Positions 46,207 to 58,100 of a stretch of 64,000 nucleotides of DNA are shown one piece after another. Source of the stretch: Stereocaulon alpinum (taxonomy: Eukaryota; Ascomycota; Lecanoromycetes; Lecanorales; Stereocaulaceae); assembly GCA_018257865.1 (NCBI GenBank), contig JAEUBA010000016.1, positions 310,001 through 374,000 on the forward strand, read 5' to 3'. The notes beneath the pieces are model-generated. The model saw only the letters and a list, made by a program, of their open reading frames with translations. It had not been told where the DNA came from and did no database searches. Both the position numbers and the translations under genes were made by a program. Numbering within the stretch: position 1 is the first letter of the stretch; every line of letters starts with the position of its first letter.

Positions 46207-46806
46207 AATAAGGCGAGAGTACTAGGGGTCCGTAGTACCCGCTATAGTTATAGATAGAGGAATTAGGATATAAAGTATATTCTCCTATACTACCTAGAGC
46301 TTAGCGATACTTAAAGGGAACTTATTAAAGAGGTAGAGACTTATAATATTAGGACTATACTAGTTAAGGTTACTAGTATAAGAGTAGCTATAAGATAGCT
46401 AGTTAGGTTAGGATTCTTAATATAGTATTAACTTACTAAGGAATAGCTCTCCTAGTCTAAACTCCTTATTAGAGTAGAACCGGTAATAAAAACCCTAAAG
46501 ATAAAGAAGCTTAAGCGTAAGTAGAAGCTAAAGGCGGCGGAGCTACTAGAGTATTATAGGGCTTATTAGGGTAATAGAGATTATTATTACTAGTATTATA
46601 AAGCTTAGTAGTAAGGTTAGATAGGTAGAGTAGAATAATAAGTAAGCTAATAAGCGAAAGTTTTTAGCTAGAAGAGGCGACTTTAGAAAGGTTTCTTTTA
46701 CGTCTAGAGGGCCTTTAACCCCCCTAGATTTCCTAATAATATAAGAGAATACTCTTATTAGTATATATAGATACTAGAATAGGCGTATAAATCAATTAAT
46801 TAATTA
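46207..46806 (+). mobile_element. 5'-truncated LINE copy (~600 bp)
   Basis: It matches the last ~600 bp of the full LINE at 49481-54892, ending in GATACTAGAATAGGCGTATA and an AATT/ATTA-type tail. It is flanked by a 12-bp target duplication ATATAAAGTAGT (46195-46206 and 46807-46818). It shows the uninterrupted form (CTAGATTTCCTAAT) of the site used by the Helitron in copy A. Confidence 0.85.
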
Positions 46807-47230
46807 ATATAAAGTAGTTAAATTATTACTATTCTAAGTACCCGAAGGGTAATATTCTATAACTATTAAGGCTTCTTAGTAAGAAACCTTAATAGTACTT
46901 CTAAGTAGTAAGTAGGATTTAGTAACTATATAGTAACTCGTAATAACCTACCCTCTTTTAAAAAGGAAAGCTAACGTCCTCGTTGAGAATACTAAAAATA
47001 TAGTAAAATAGTATCGAAAATACGATATAGTAAAAGCTAAGTACCCTTTATACTTATATATACTATATATCCCTTCGTAGTCTTCTACTACGTGTTACGG
47101 GTCATCCTGTAATATAACTAACTAGGATAAAAGGAACGCGCGGGAAGGCGTAGGCCCCGTTATAATAGAAGGATATATAGGATATAGGATAGATCCTAGA
47201 TATCCTCCGAGCTTAGCTCTAAGGATAGAT

Positions 47231-47395
47231 AAATATATAAGGAAAGAATTTCCTTTAGTAGAATATTTTCTTATCTCTTTATATTTAACTTATATAATAG
47301 AGAGAAGTCTTAGCTAAAGATACTTTAACGACTATCTATCTCTATTACCTTCTTAGTACTTAATATACTATATAATTTACCCGTAGGAGTTAAAC
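47231..47395. repeat. ~165-bp direct repeat, copy 1
   Basis: It runs from TAAATATATAAGG to AGGAGTTAAAC and matches 48757-48921, with differences seen by eye mainly as transitions. It may be an LTR of a small non-autonomous element, or an LTR of the chromovirus whose gag begins near 49000. Confidence 0.7.
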
Positions 47396-47449
47396 CCCTC
47401 GTTATACTACGGCGTAGAGGTACGGTATTATATAAGGGTCGGTTAGAAG

Positions 47450-47590
47450 GGGTACGTTATCTATTATATATTATATACTAACGGAGCGCCTAAGCGGTAT
47501 CCCCCTAGCGCGATAGTACTATACTACCCCTTTTTCTAGAAGTAGATAGAGGGAGGATTCCTAGAGAGGGGATCCTTAGTAATTAGTCTT
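47450..47590. repeat. Dispersed repeat, shared with 63118-63265
   Basis: The two copies share GCGCCTAAGCGGTA, ACCCCTTTT, AGAGGGAGGATTCCTA and GATTAGTCTTAG in the same order and spacing. The family is not recognised. Confidence 0.7.
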
Positions 47591-48756
47591 AGTACTTAGT
47601 ATATAGAGGCCTTCTACGTACCCTACGTCTAAGCTACTTAATAGCTACGTTACTATATATTACTCTTATATTCTAATCGCTTTAAACCTATCTAGGGGTA
47701 GTAGCCTAGTTATTAGTAATAATAGTATATAGTAAAGGTAGATCGCTATTAGTCTAAGTAAGGGGCGGTAGAGACTTAGTTATAACTTATTCTATTATAA
47801 GAGACTAGGTAGTAAGAGAAAGTATAGAGGTAGTAGACGAAGCTATACTATAAGAATATAATATATACCTTCCGCGTCCTACTAGCGCTACGCGATAGGA
47901 TACTAAGATTTGTTTAAAGACGTAAAGTAGTAATAGTAGGTATCTATATATTAGTAGAACTAATTACTAACGATTCTACTTCTAGGGGGTATATACTCCT
48001 TATACTTAATAAGTATAAGCGGGGTAGTATAACGTCTTCCTTTACCTACGTATATATAGCGCTACTATAATACCTCGTTTAGATTACTACTAATACTAAG
48101 TAGACCTTAATAGTTACTAGATATTATAATTACTTCCCCTTGTAGACGCTAGTCCGCTAGTATAAAGCTACTATTATACTTAATCGTATTATAGTAGTAG
48201 CCTAAAAGCGGGCTAGTAATATAGGTAGAGCTTATTAAAAACCTTTAAAACCTTATAGGAAAAGGAAGGAAAAGAGTCTCTATACTATAGTCACCCTATC
48301 CCTTAGACTATACTATAATATATACTCTAATTCTATAATAACGCGTCTATAGCTTATACTCGTATTATTATTATAATATAACTATTATAATTAGTAGTTA
48401 CTATAAAGTAACTACGTAGCGCTATCGCTATAGATATATTACTATACTATTTCCTTTACTTCCCTTTCCCCTCTTTAGTAATAATATATTCTATAAGTAC
48501 CCTACCTATACTATAATAGTATACTTTAGATAATACTAACTATTACGATTATAAAGGGTAGGTTAAATAGATAAGTATTACGGGTAACCCCGTAAGGTTA
48601 TAGGTAAGGTATATAATAGGGGCTAGTAGGTAAAGGATACTTAGGAGAGGACTTAGTAATATAAGTAATCTAGGGTATATTAGGTAGATTATAGAGTAAT
48701 ATAGTAGATATAGGGCTAAATCACCTAGATTATATTAGGGCTTAGTATAATTAAGG

Positions 48757-48921
48757 TAAATATATAAGGAAGGGTTTTCCTTTAGTAGAATATTTTCTTA
48801 TCTCCTTATATTTAACTTATATAATAGAGAGGAGTCTTAGCTAAAGATAATTTAATAATTATTTATCTCTATTACCTTTTAGTACTTAATATACTATATA
48901 ATTTACCTATAGGAGTTAAAC
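48757..48921. repeat. ~165-bp direct repeat, copy 2
   Basis: This is the partner of 47231-47395, 1,526 bp away in the same orientation. It ends shortly before the chromovirus gag frame. I could not identify a target duplication for the pair. Confidence 0.7.
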
Positions 48922-48989
48922 TACCCTATTATACTTTAAATACTATACTTTAGACTATATAGTATAAGTACTTCCGGTTCTACCTTAGG

Positions 48990-49480
48990 GGAGAGACGGC
49001 GCGTTATATCTAAAGTAATAAGTAGATTTAAGGGAAAGGAGGTAGCTCCTATTTCTAAAGATAGAATTACTATTAATAAAGGAGGAATAAAGTTACCTAC
49101 CCCTACTAAGTTCTTTAGTAGGAAGGGAGGATTAAATAAGTTTCTCTAATAAATTAACCTATATATAGTATTTAATATATTAAGCTTCTATACTATAAAG
49201 GCTAGGAATATTTTTTACTTATTATACCTTAAAGGTAATATAACTAATATAATAAAGGACGACTCTTTAAAGATTATCTTAATAAAATATATATAAGGAA
49301 CCTATTAAGATTCTACTTTAAGGATAGTACTAAAGAGAGAAGGCTAGAGTATAAGCTTATAAATCTCTAGTAGAAGGGGCCTATAATAGAATATATAGCG
49401 TAATTTAGAGGAATTACCTATTAGCTTAAACAATTAGAGGACGCTTAAGCTACTATATATTAAAAAGGACTAAAGAATAA
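48990..49480 (+). pseudogene. gag: Chromovirus-type Gypsy gag, first part
   Basis: With RIP stops as Gln, the frame reads LPTPTKFFSRKGGLNKFLQQ, then helical gag text to EYIAQFRGITYQLKQLED and YQKGLKN. This is the retrotransposon gag (capsid) pattern of fungal chromoviruses. A LINE interrupts it at 49481, and the frame resumes at 54908 after the 15-bp duplication. Confidence 0.72.
49466..49480. repeat. 15-bp target duplication of the - strand LINE, left
   Basis: AGGACTAAAGAATAA is repeated exactly at 54893-54907. It codes GLKN-type gag text of the host chromovirus. Confidence 0.9.
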
Positions 49481-52400
49481 TAATAATTGATTTATACGCC
49501 TATTCTAGTATCTATATATACTAATAAGGGTGTTCTCTTATATTATTAGGAAATCTAGGGGGGTTGAAGGCCCTCTAGACGCGAAAGAAACCTTTCTAGA
49601 GTTACCCCTTCTAGCTAAAAACTTTCGCTTATTAGCTTACTTATTATTCTACTCCGCCTATCTAACCTCGCCGCTAGGCTCTATAACACTAGTAATAATA
49701 ATCTCCGCTACCCTAATAGGCCTTATAATACTCTAGTAGCTCCGCCGCCTTTAGCTTCTACTTACGCTTAAGCTTCTTTATCTTTAGAGTTTTTATTATT
49801 AGTTCTACTCTAATAGGGAGTTTAGACTAGGAGAGCTATTCCCTAGTAAGTCGATACTATATTAGGAATCCTAACCTAACTAGCTATCTTATAGCCGCTC
49901 TTATACTAGTAACCTTAGCTAGTATAGTCCTAATATTATAAGTCTCTACCTCTTTAATAAGCTCCCTTCGAGTATCGCTAAGCTCTAGGTAGTATAGGAG
50001 AATATACTTTATATCCTAATTCCTCTATCTATAACTATAGCGGGTACTACGGACCCCTAGTACCCTCGCCTTATAAAGGAAGTAGTTAAACCTATTCTTC
50101 CTACTTTAGAGTTAGACTACTATTAAGCTTTCTACCTTCCTAAGCTTTAGGTAGTAGTTATACCTTCCTCTAAATAACAGTTTATTCTATATAGGTATAT
50201 AAGAGTACTTAGGGATAGTATCCTTATATACCTCCTACTACTTAATCTACTTCGCTATTACCTAGCCTTATATCTTCTTAGCTAGGACGCCTATATCTTA
50301 ATACTCCTTAATATCCGTTTTTAGGTTATACTAATATACCTTCCTCCTTATTACTATTACTACTTAATCCTAATCCTTCGCTTTAAGCTCCTGCAGGGCC
50401 TATTCTTCCTTTTCTAGTAATAGGGTTAGGCGTATTAGGCGCGTCCTTCCTCTCCTTCCCTATAGTCTCCTATAGATTAAGCGGTTACCTTTAATTATTA
50501 AGGGGTATACTCCCCTTAGTGCCTAGTATCTTATAACTAGGGTATCTAGATAGGTTTAGATAGGTATAATAACTACCTCCGCTTTTAAGACCTAAACTGG
50601 TATTACCTTATATACTCTAAGTACTATCTATAGGTAGTTATTCTATATTATCGCGAGCGTCTTAATATACTTTTCTACGGCTCCCCGCCCCCTAGTAAGG
50701 GTATATTATATTAGAGTAGCGAATATAAGTATAGGCCTTACCGCTATACTATATACCTTCTTATACTTCTTAAATATAGCTCCCTAAGTTAATCCTACTA
50801 GGCACTTAATCGCCTAGGCTTAAGTAGCGGCCTTTACCTTTACCTACGCTATATATAGGCCCTAGCGGAGTTTAGTATCGATATATAGCCCTAAGACCCT
50901 AATACTCGCTTCCGGCTTAACCTCTACGTTACTAAATTATACTATCTCCTTTATATTAAACCTTTTAGGGGCGTGCGATAAATATACTAGTTTATACTTC
51001 TAGGGCGCGAACGTCGCCCCGTATATTTTCGCCTACGTTTAGTAGAGCTTATAGGCCTATTCTAGCTACCTATAGTTCATTTCCGTTATCTTACTATATA
51101 CTAGTAGGTATACGTTATCTATAAATCCTCCTACTTATACTAGGATTTTTGCTTTTAAGTATACTTTAATTAGTAGTATATTAAAGAAGAGAAATAGAAT
51201 TAGTAATATAGGTAATCCTTATAGAATCCCTATCTCTATCGCCTCTACTAAGCTAGTTTTACCTCCTAGAGTAATTAATATCGCTTTATCTTTAAGGAAG
51301 CTTACAGTCTACTAAACGATTCCCTTAGGGATTCCTTTTATCTTCAGGTTATAGAGTAGCCTTTTATAGGATATATTATTAAATACCCCTACTATATCTA
51401 GTAATAGCAGGCTCGCTACGTTATCTTTACCCTAGTTCTATATTATATAGACTAAATCTATAATAGTCTCTAAAGCCGTTTCTACTAAGCGTCTCTTTCT
51501 ACCCCCTATCTAGTATTCTAGGAGTAGGTAATTCCTTTCGGCTATTCTACTAAGATATTTCGCTATTACCGTCTCTAACGCTTTCCTAAGTATATCTAGT
51601 AATATAATAGGCCGGTACGCCTTAGGCTCTAAATAGTTAGTCTTTTTCAGTTTCTTTAGTATTACTATATTCGCCTCCTAAAACTTCTTTAGGTAGTATC
51701 TATAGTCTAAGCACGCTTAAAATATCCTTTTAAACGTCTCTATTATTTCTATATATACTGCTCTTAGGAATCTATTTAGGATCCCTAAGATCCCTAAGGC
51801 CTTATCCGCTATTAGGTACTAAATCGTATCCTTTACCTCCTTTAAGGTAATCTTACTATCTATCGCTATAGGTTTTAGGTAGTCAGCCCCCTCTATATCT
51901 ATTAGGTCTACTAGGGGTAAGGGTGGGAAGAGGACCCTCCTTAGGGCCTCTACCTTCCCCTTAAAGTCTATTACTTTATTCCCGTTTCCGTCTTTAATAG
52001 CTGGGAATTACGGTAGCTCTTTAGGGCGTATACTCCTTTCCCTTCCCTACTTAGCGAGTTACTATACTCCTCTTAGTCTTAGTAACGCCTTATAGACTCC
52101 CTCTCTAAAAGCTATTATTCTAGCCTTCTATAGGGTAGTAACCTTTTCCCTTTTAGCCTAATAGAGGGCTTCCTTAGTTTCTACGTTCCTACTATAGCGG
52201 TAGGCCTTAAGCGCTACCCGCGACGCTTTAGTTACCCTTATATATACCCCGTTCTAATATAGCTTAGCCCCTGCGTACGGTTCTTTATATAGGATAGTAT
52301 CTTCTATCACCTCTTATAGTATAGCTATAAGCCTATTAATATACTAGTTAATTATATCTTTAGAGTCTACTAGGTACCGGCTTATTACTTTATTTAGGAT

Positions 52401-54892
52401 CTTTATATATTTCTAGATTTCCTCCCTAATTACCTTCGCCTCTATCCTTTTCTAAGCCCTCTTCTAGTATACTAGGCGTTCGCTTTATATCTATTCTAGC
52501 TCTATAATAATTAGTATATAGTCTAATCCTATATTAAGGTTATTCCTCACCCCGCACTTTACTATTATATTATACGCGCCTTTAGTTAGGAATATAAGGT
52601 TAATAGTACTCTCTAAGCCCCTATTCTACTATATAACTACCTTCTCCGGTAGTCTTAGAACTATACCTCTCTCTCCTACTACCTCTAGCAGCTCGTCTGC
52701 TATAGCGTAGTATATTATTCGTCCTAAGTTATTCTAGTATAGGTAGTATAGGTTAAAGTCTCCTATAACTATATATTCACCCTCGTTCCCTAGCGCTTCC
52801 TCTAGTTTTAGGATAGTTATTAGACTATCCCTTAATATATAGCTTACTAGTAAGGGGTTATAGACGTTATATACCTATACCCTCTCCCCTAGCAGCCCTC
52901 TAGTATTCTCTATCCCCTCCTTAATATCCTTTTAGGTCTTTATAACCTAGATCTATAATAAGTATAAGTTGCCTCCCTAGTATTCCACCCCCTAGTTATT
53001 AGGATCTATCCTCTTATTTATATAGAAATACGTCCTAGCCTCTAGGTCTCCTCTATAGGCTAGGTAGAATCTACTTATACTTATATTATATAAGGTTCTA
53101 TTTATTAGGTTATATACTAGCTCTTAGATCGCTAATACGTCTATATCTTTTACGTCTTTATTTTTAAGAAGTAGTACTATTACCGTATCCTTCTTTCTCT
53201 ATATATTATACTATAGTATTTTTAGGTAGGGTATATCCCTTATTAGGTAAGGGCCACTTAGACGTTCTCCTATATTTAGGTAGTCTTAGCAGTCTTTACT
53301 ACTCCTAAAGTCTACCTAAGGGTATTTATTAGACTAATCCTCTCTATAGATAGGGGCTATTACTCTTACTCCGCCTTAGAGAGGGTTATTAGTTATCCCC
53401 TCTTCGCTACCTCCCTAGTTCCTTTCTAAGGCTTATCTATTATATCCTCTAAGGCCTTCCTCTTCCCTTTAGAGATTACTTTATACTACCCTTCTAGGCT
53501 AGTCCTTTTTAGTATCGCCGGCGTAGGCCCTACTAAGTATTACTTTAGGATCTCTTTAAAGTATTTTAGCTTATACTTAATTCTCTACCTAGCCTTAGTA
53601 TTCTTCTTCTATTAGATTAAGTAGGTTTTACTCTATACTAAGTACTCCCCTTTATATACTACGTACTTAGGCTTGCTGCCAGCTCTTTCTATATAATTAT
53701 TAGTTATATAGTTTTAGGCGTATATCCTATAGTAGGTAGGGTATTTATACGCCTTAGTAATATATCTATACCTATAGTAGTTAAAGTACTGCTTAGGGGC
53801 GGCCTCTCTCTCCTAGTAATTATAGAAGAGGAGGCTATTCTCTACTACTATTCCCTCTATAATAAGTTGGTTCGCCGCTTTTAGGCTTAGGACCTTAATT
53901 ATTATTATAGAGAACCTCTTCTCCCTCCTAAGTATATCTAGCTTTAACGTAAATATAGGCTACTTAGCCTTTATTATCTCTAACTTTAGGTAGAGCTTCC
54001 TATTATCTTTCTTTAGGGTTTTAAAGACCCCCTATTAATCCTTTATATCTATTATCTTTTCTACTCTATAGACCGCTACTATTACTATCTTCTAAAGTAC
54101 CCTTACTAACCTATAGAGTCTCCTTACCTACCTATTATCCTTCTCTAATTCTTCCCTAGCCTTTACTAAGGCTATCTAAAGAATAATATCCCCTACTATA
54201 GTCCTCCTTACTATAATAATCTCCTTAGTCGCCCCTCCTACTCCTCCGAATATTTATACTAGTTAGGGGAGGGTTACTATAGCTATCTATATCTTTTCGC
54301 TATTATTATTAATCCTAACTATTATCTACTTCGCTTTCTTAATATCTTCCGCCTTAGGTATAGCTAGGTAGATAGTATTCTAGTCCCCTTAGGCTGTATA
54401 GGCTACGTCCGCCTAGCTATTATTTACCCTTTCGATTAGGTAGTCTTTATACGTTAATTAGCTGCGGTATTCCTTTATAGCGTATCTCTTAGCTATATTC
54501 TCCTATATATACTCCGTAATCCTTTCTACTACGTTCTAGAAGAAGCTTTATATAGTCTTATTTATATTTACCTATAGTATCCCCTAGACCTTCTCTATAA
54601 ACTCTAGTAGCGCCTACTCCGTAGCCTTTATATACTACGCTCTTTTATTAGTTCTTTCCCTACCCTAAGGGCCTTATAGTTCTTTAGTAGGCTTCTACTA
54701 CTATCGCTATTACTCCGTTATTATATTAAGACGTATACCCTATCTACCTTCGCTACTAATAACCCCCTTCTCTCCTCCCCCTCTATCTTATATTATTTTA
54801 CTAGGTTCGTAACCTAGTGTGATCGCTTATCTAGCCTAGTAGGCCTACTCGCTCGTCGTACTCGTCGTCGTCGCCATCTTAAGGCGCTGTAT
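49481..54892 (-). mobile_element. Full-length Tad-like LINE in a chromovirus gag
   Basis: The 5,412-bp element lies between 15-bp duplications. Its 5' end is at 54892 and its 3' tail at 49481-49490. The + strand copy at ~55200-60598 gives the domain order: ORF1 with zinc knuckles, then ORF2 with an APE-type endonuclease, reverse transcriptase and a C-terminal part. This copy keeps the ORF1 start ATG (54875-54877 complement) followed by an Ala-Thr-Thr-Thr-Ser-like start. It is somewhat less RIP-mutated than its sister, but carries many stops. The clade (Tad1/CRE-like) is inferred from fungal context and layout. Confidence 0.88.
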
Positions 54893-54907
54893 AGGACTAA
54901 AGAATAA
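54893..54907. repeat. 15-bp target duplication of the - strand LINE, right
   Basis: It is identical to 49466-49480. The chromovirus gag frame continues directly after it. Confidence 0.9.
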
Positions 54908-55199
54908 GGTTAAGGATAAGCTCGCTTATTCTAATAATATAAGAAACTTTATATAGTTAGTATCTAAGGTCTACTCTATTAATAATAGGCTATATAAAAG
55001 AAAGATAGAACGGAAGTCTTTAGACCTAGTTACTAAGTTTAGGAGAAAAGAAAATATTTTAGCTATAAAAGCGAAATTCTTTAGAAAACCTTATAAAGGG
55101 AAGAAGTAGAAGAAGGATTTATCTAATATAAAATACTATAGTTACTATAAGAAAGGATACTAGATATATATTACTCTTAGGAGAGAAGAGAACCTAAGG
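54908..55199 (+). pseudogene. gag: Chromovirus-type gag, second part with zinc-knuckle remnant
   Basis: It continues VKDKLAYSNNIRNFIQLV and ends with a knuckle in which Cys and His read as Tyr (KYYSYYKKGYQIYI; pattern CX2CX4HX4C). The frame is cut at ~55200 by the 5' end of the second LINE. The rest of pol up to integrase does not resume on the far side. Confidence 0.72.
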
Positions 55200-58100
55200 A
55201 GATAGCGACGACGACGAGTATAACGAGCGAGTAGGCCTACTAGGCTAGATAAGTAATTATACTAGGCTATAAACCTAGCAAAATAATATAGGATAGGGGA
55301 AGAAGAGAGAAGGGGAGTATTAGTAGTAGAGGCGAATAAGGGACGCGTCCTAATATAATAATAGAGTAATAGTAGTAGTAGTAAAGGCCTACTAAAGGTC
55401 TATAAGGCCCTTAAGGTAAGAAAAGAATTAAAGAAAGAATATAGTATATAAAGGCTATAGAGTAGGTACTACTAAAGTTTATAAAGAAGGTCTAAGAGAT
55501 ACTATAAGTAAATATAAATAAGACTATATAAAGCTTCTTCTAAAACGTAGTAGAAAGAATTATAGAATATATATAGGAGAATACCGCTAAAAGATATACT
55601 ATAAAGGAGTATCGTAGCTAACTAATACGCGAAGACTACTTAACTAAAAGGGTAAATAATAGCTAGGTAGATATAGCTTATATAGCCTAAAAGGACTAAA
55701 ATACTATCTACCTAACTATACTTAAGGTTAAAGATATTAAAAAAGCGAAGTAAATAATAGTTAGGATTAATAATAATAACGAAAAGATATAGATAGCTAT
55801 AATAACCCTCCCCTAACTAATATAAATATTTAGGGGAGTAAGAGGGGTAACTAGTAAGATTATTATAGTAAAAAGGATTATAGGGGGGATATTATTCTTT
55901 AGATAACCTTAGTAAAGGCTAGGGAAGAATTAGAGAAGGATAATAAGTAGGTAAGAAGGCTCTATAAATTAGTAAGAGTCCTTTAGAAGATAGTAATAAT
56001 AGCGGTTTATAGAGTAGAAAAAATAATAGATATAAAAGATTAGTAAGGGATCTTTAAAACCTTAAAGAAAGATAATAAGAAGCTCTACTTAGAATTAGAG
56101 ATAATAAAGGTTAAGTAGCCTATATTTATATTAAAGTTAGATATACTTAGGAGGGAGAAGAGGTTCTTTATAATAATAATTAAGGTCCTAAGCTTAAAAG
56201 TAGCGAACCGACTTATTATAGAGGGAATAGTAGTAGAGAATAACCTCCTCTTTTATAATTACTAAGAGAGAGAGGCTACCCCTAAGTAATACTTTAACTA
56301 CTATAGGTATAGATATATTACTAAGGCGTATAAATACCCTACCTATTATAAGATATACGCCTAAAACTATATAACTAATAATTATATAGAAAGAGCTAGT
56401 AGTAAGCTTAAGTATATAGTATATAAAGAGGAGTACTTAATATAGAGTAAAACCTACTTAATCTAATAAAAGGAGAATATTAAGGCTAGGTAGAGAATTA
56501 AGTATAAGCTAAAATACTTTAAAGAGACCCTAAAGTAATACTTAATAAGGCCTATACTAGCGATATTAGAAAGGACTAGCTTAAAAGGGTAGTATAAAGT
56601 AATCTCTAAAGGGAAAAGAAAGGCCTTAGAGGATATAATAGATAAGCCTTAAAAAGGAATTAGGGAGATAGTAAAGAAAGAATAACTAATAACCCTTTCT
56701 AAGGTAGAGTAAAGGTAATAGCCTCTATTTATAGAGAGGATTAGTCTAATAAATACCCTTAAGTAGACTTTAAGAGTAGTAAAGACTACTAAGACTACCT
56801 AAATATAAGAGAATATCTAAATAGCCCTTACCTAATAAGGGATATACCCTACCTAAAAATACTATAGTATAATATATAGAGGAAGAAGGATATAGTAATA
56901 GTACTACTTCTTAAAAATAAAGATATAAAAGTTATAGACGTATTAGCGATTTAAGAGCTAGTATATAACCTAATAAATAGAACCTTATATAATATAAGTA
57001 TAAGTAGATTCTACTTAGCCTATAGAGGAGATCTAAAGGCTAGGACGTATTTCTATATAAATAAGAGGATAGATCCTAATAACTAAGGGGTAGAATACTA
57101 TAGAGGCGACTTAAACTTATTATAAATCTAAGTTATAAGGACTTAGAAGGATATTAAAGCTAAAATAGAGAATACTAGAGGGCTACTAGGGGAGAGAGTA
57201 TAGGTATATAATATCTATAACCCCTTACTAGTAAGCTATACGTCGAAGGATAGCCTAATAACTATTCTAAAACTAGAGGAGATACTAGGGAATAAGGGTA
57301 AATATATAGTTATAAGAGACTTTAACTTATACTACTTATATTAGAATAACTTAGGATAAATAATATACTACGCTATAGTAGATAAGCTATTAGAGGTAGT
57401 AGGAGAGAGAGGTATAGTTCTAAAACTACTAGAGAAGGTAGTTATATAATAGAATAGAGGCTTAGAGAGTACTATTAACCTTATATTCCTAACCGAAGGC
57501 GTATATAATATAATAGTAAAGTATAAGGCGAGGAATAACCTTAATATAGGATTAGACTATATACTAATTATTATAAAGCTAGAATAGATATAGAGCGAAC
57601 GCCTAGTATATTAAAAGAGGGCTTAGAAAAGGATAAAGACGAAGATAACTAAGGAGGAAATCTAAAAATATATAAAAATCCTAAATAAAGTAATAAGCTG
57701 GTACTTAGTAAACTCTAAAGATATAATTAACTAGTATATTAATAGGCTTATAGCTATATTATAAGAGGTAATAGAAGATATTATCTTATATAAGAAACTA
57801 TACGTAGGGGCTAAGCTATATTAGAATAAAATATATATAAGGGTAACTAAAGTATTATAGGTAGCACTTAAGGCCTACTACTATAGTAGGAATATAGAAA
57901 CTAAGGAAGCCCTTTATTAAGCTAAAAGGGAAAAGGTTACTACCCTATAGAAGGCTAAGATAATAGCTTTTAGAGAAGGAGTCTATAAGATATTACTAAG
58001 ATTAGGAGGAGTATAATAACTTACTAAATAAAGAAGAGAGAGGAGTATATATCTTAAAGAGCTACCGTAATTCCTAGCTATTAAAGATAAAAATAGGAAT

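Larger units (their letters stand above)
46819..48930. other. RIP-degraded AT-rich DNA with a pair of direct repeats
   Basis: No coding frame was recognised. It includes ~165-bp direct repeats (47231-47395, 48757-48921), and a segment at 47450-47590 that recurs at 63118-63265. It lies directly upstream of the chromovirus gag, so part of it may be that element's LTR and leader. Confidence 0.5.

Noticed and set aside
49530..49736. 68-codon + strand frame
   Set aside because: Antisense to the 3' UTR of the LINE; its openness reflects this segment's composition.
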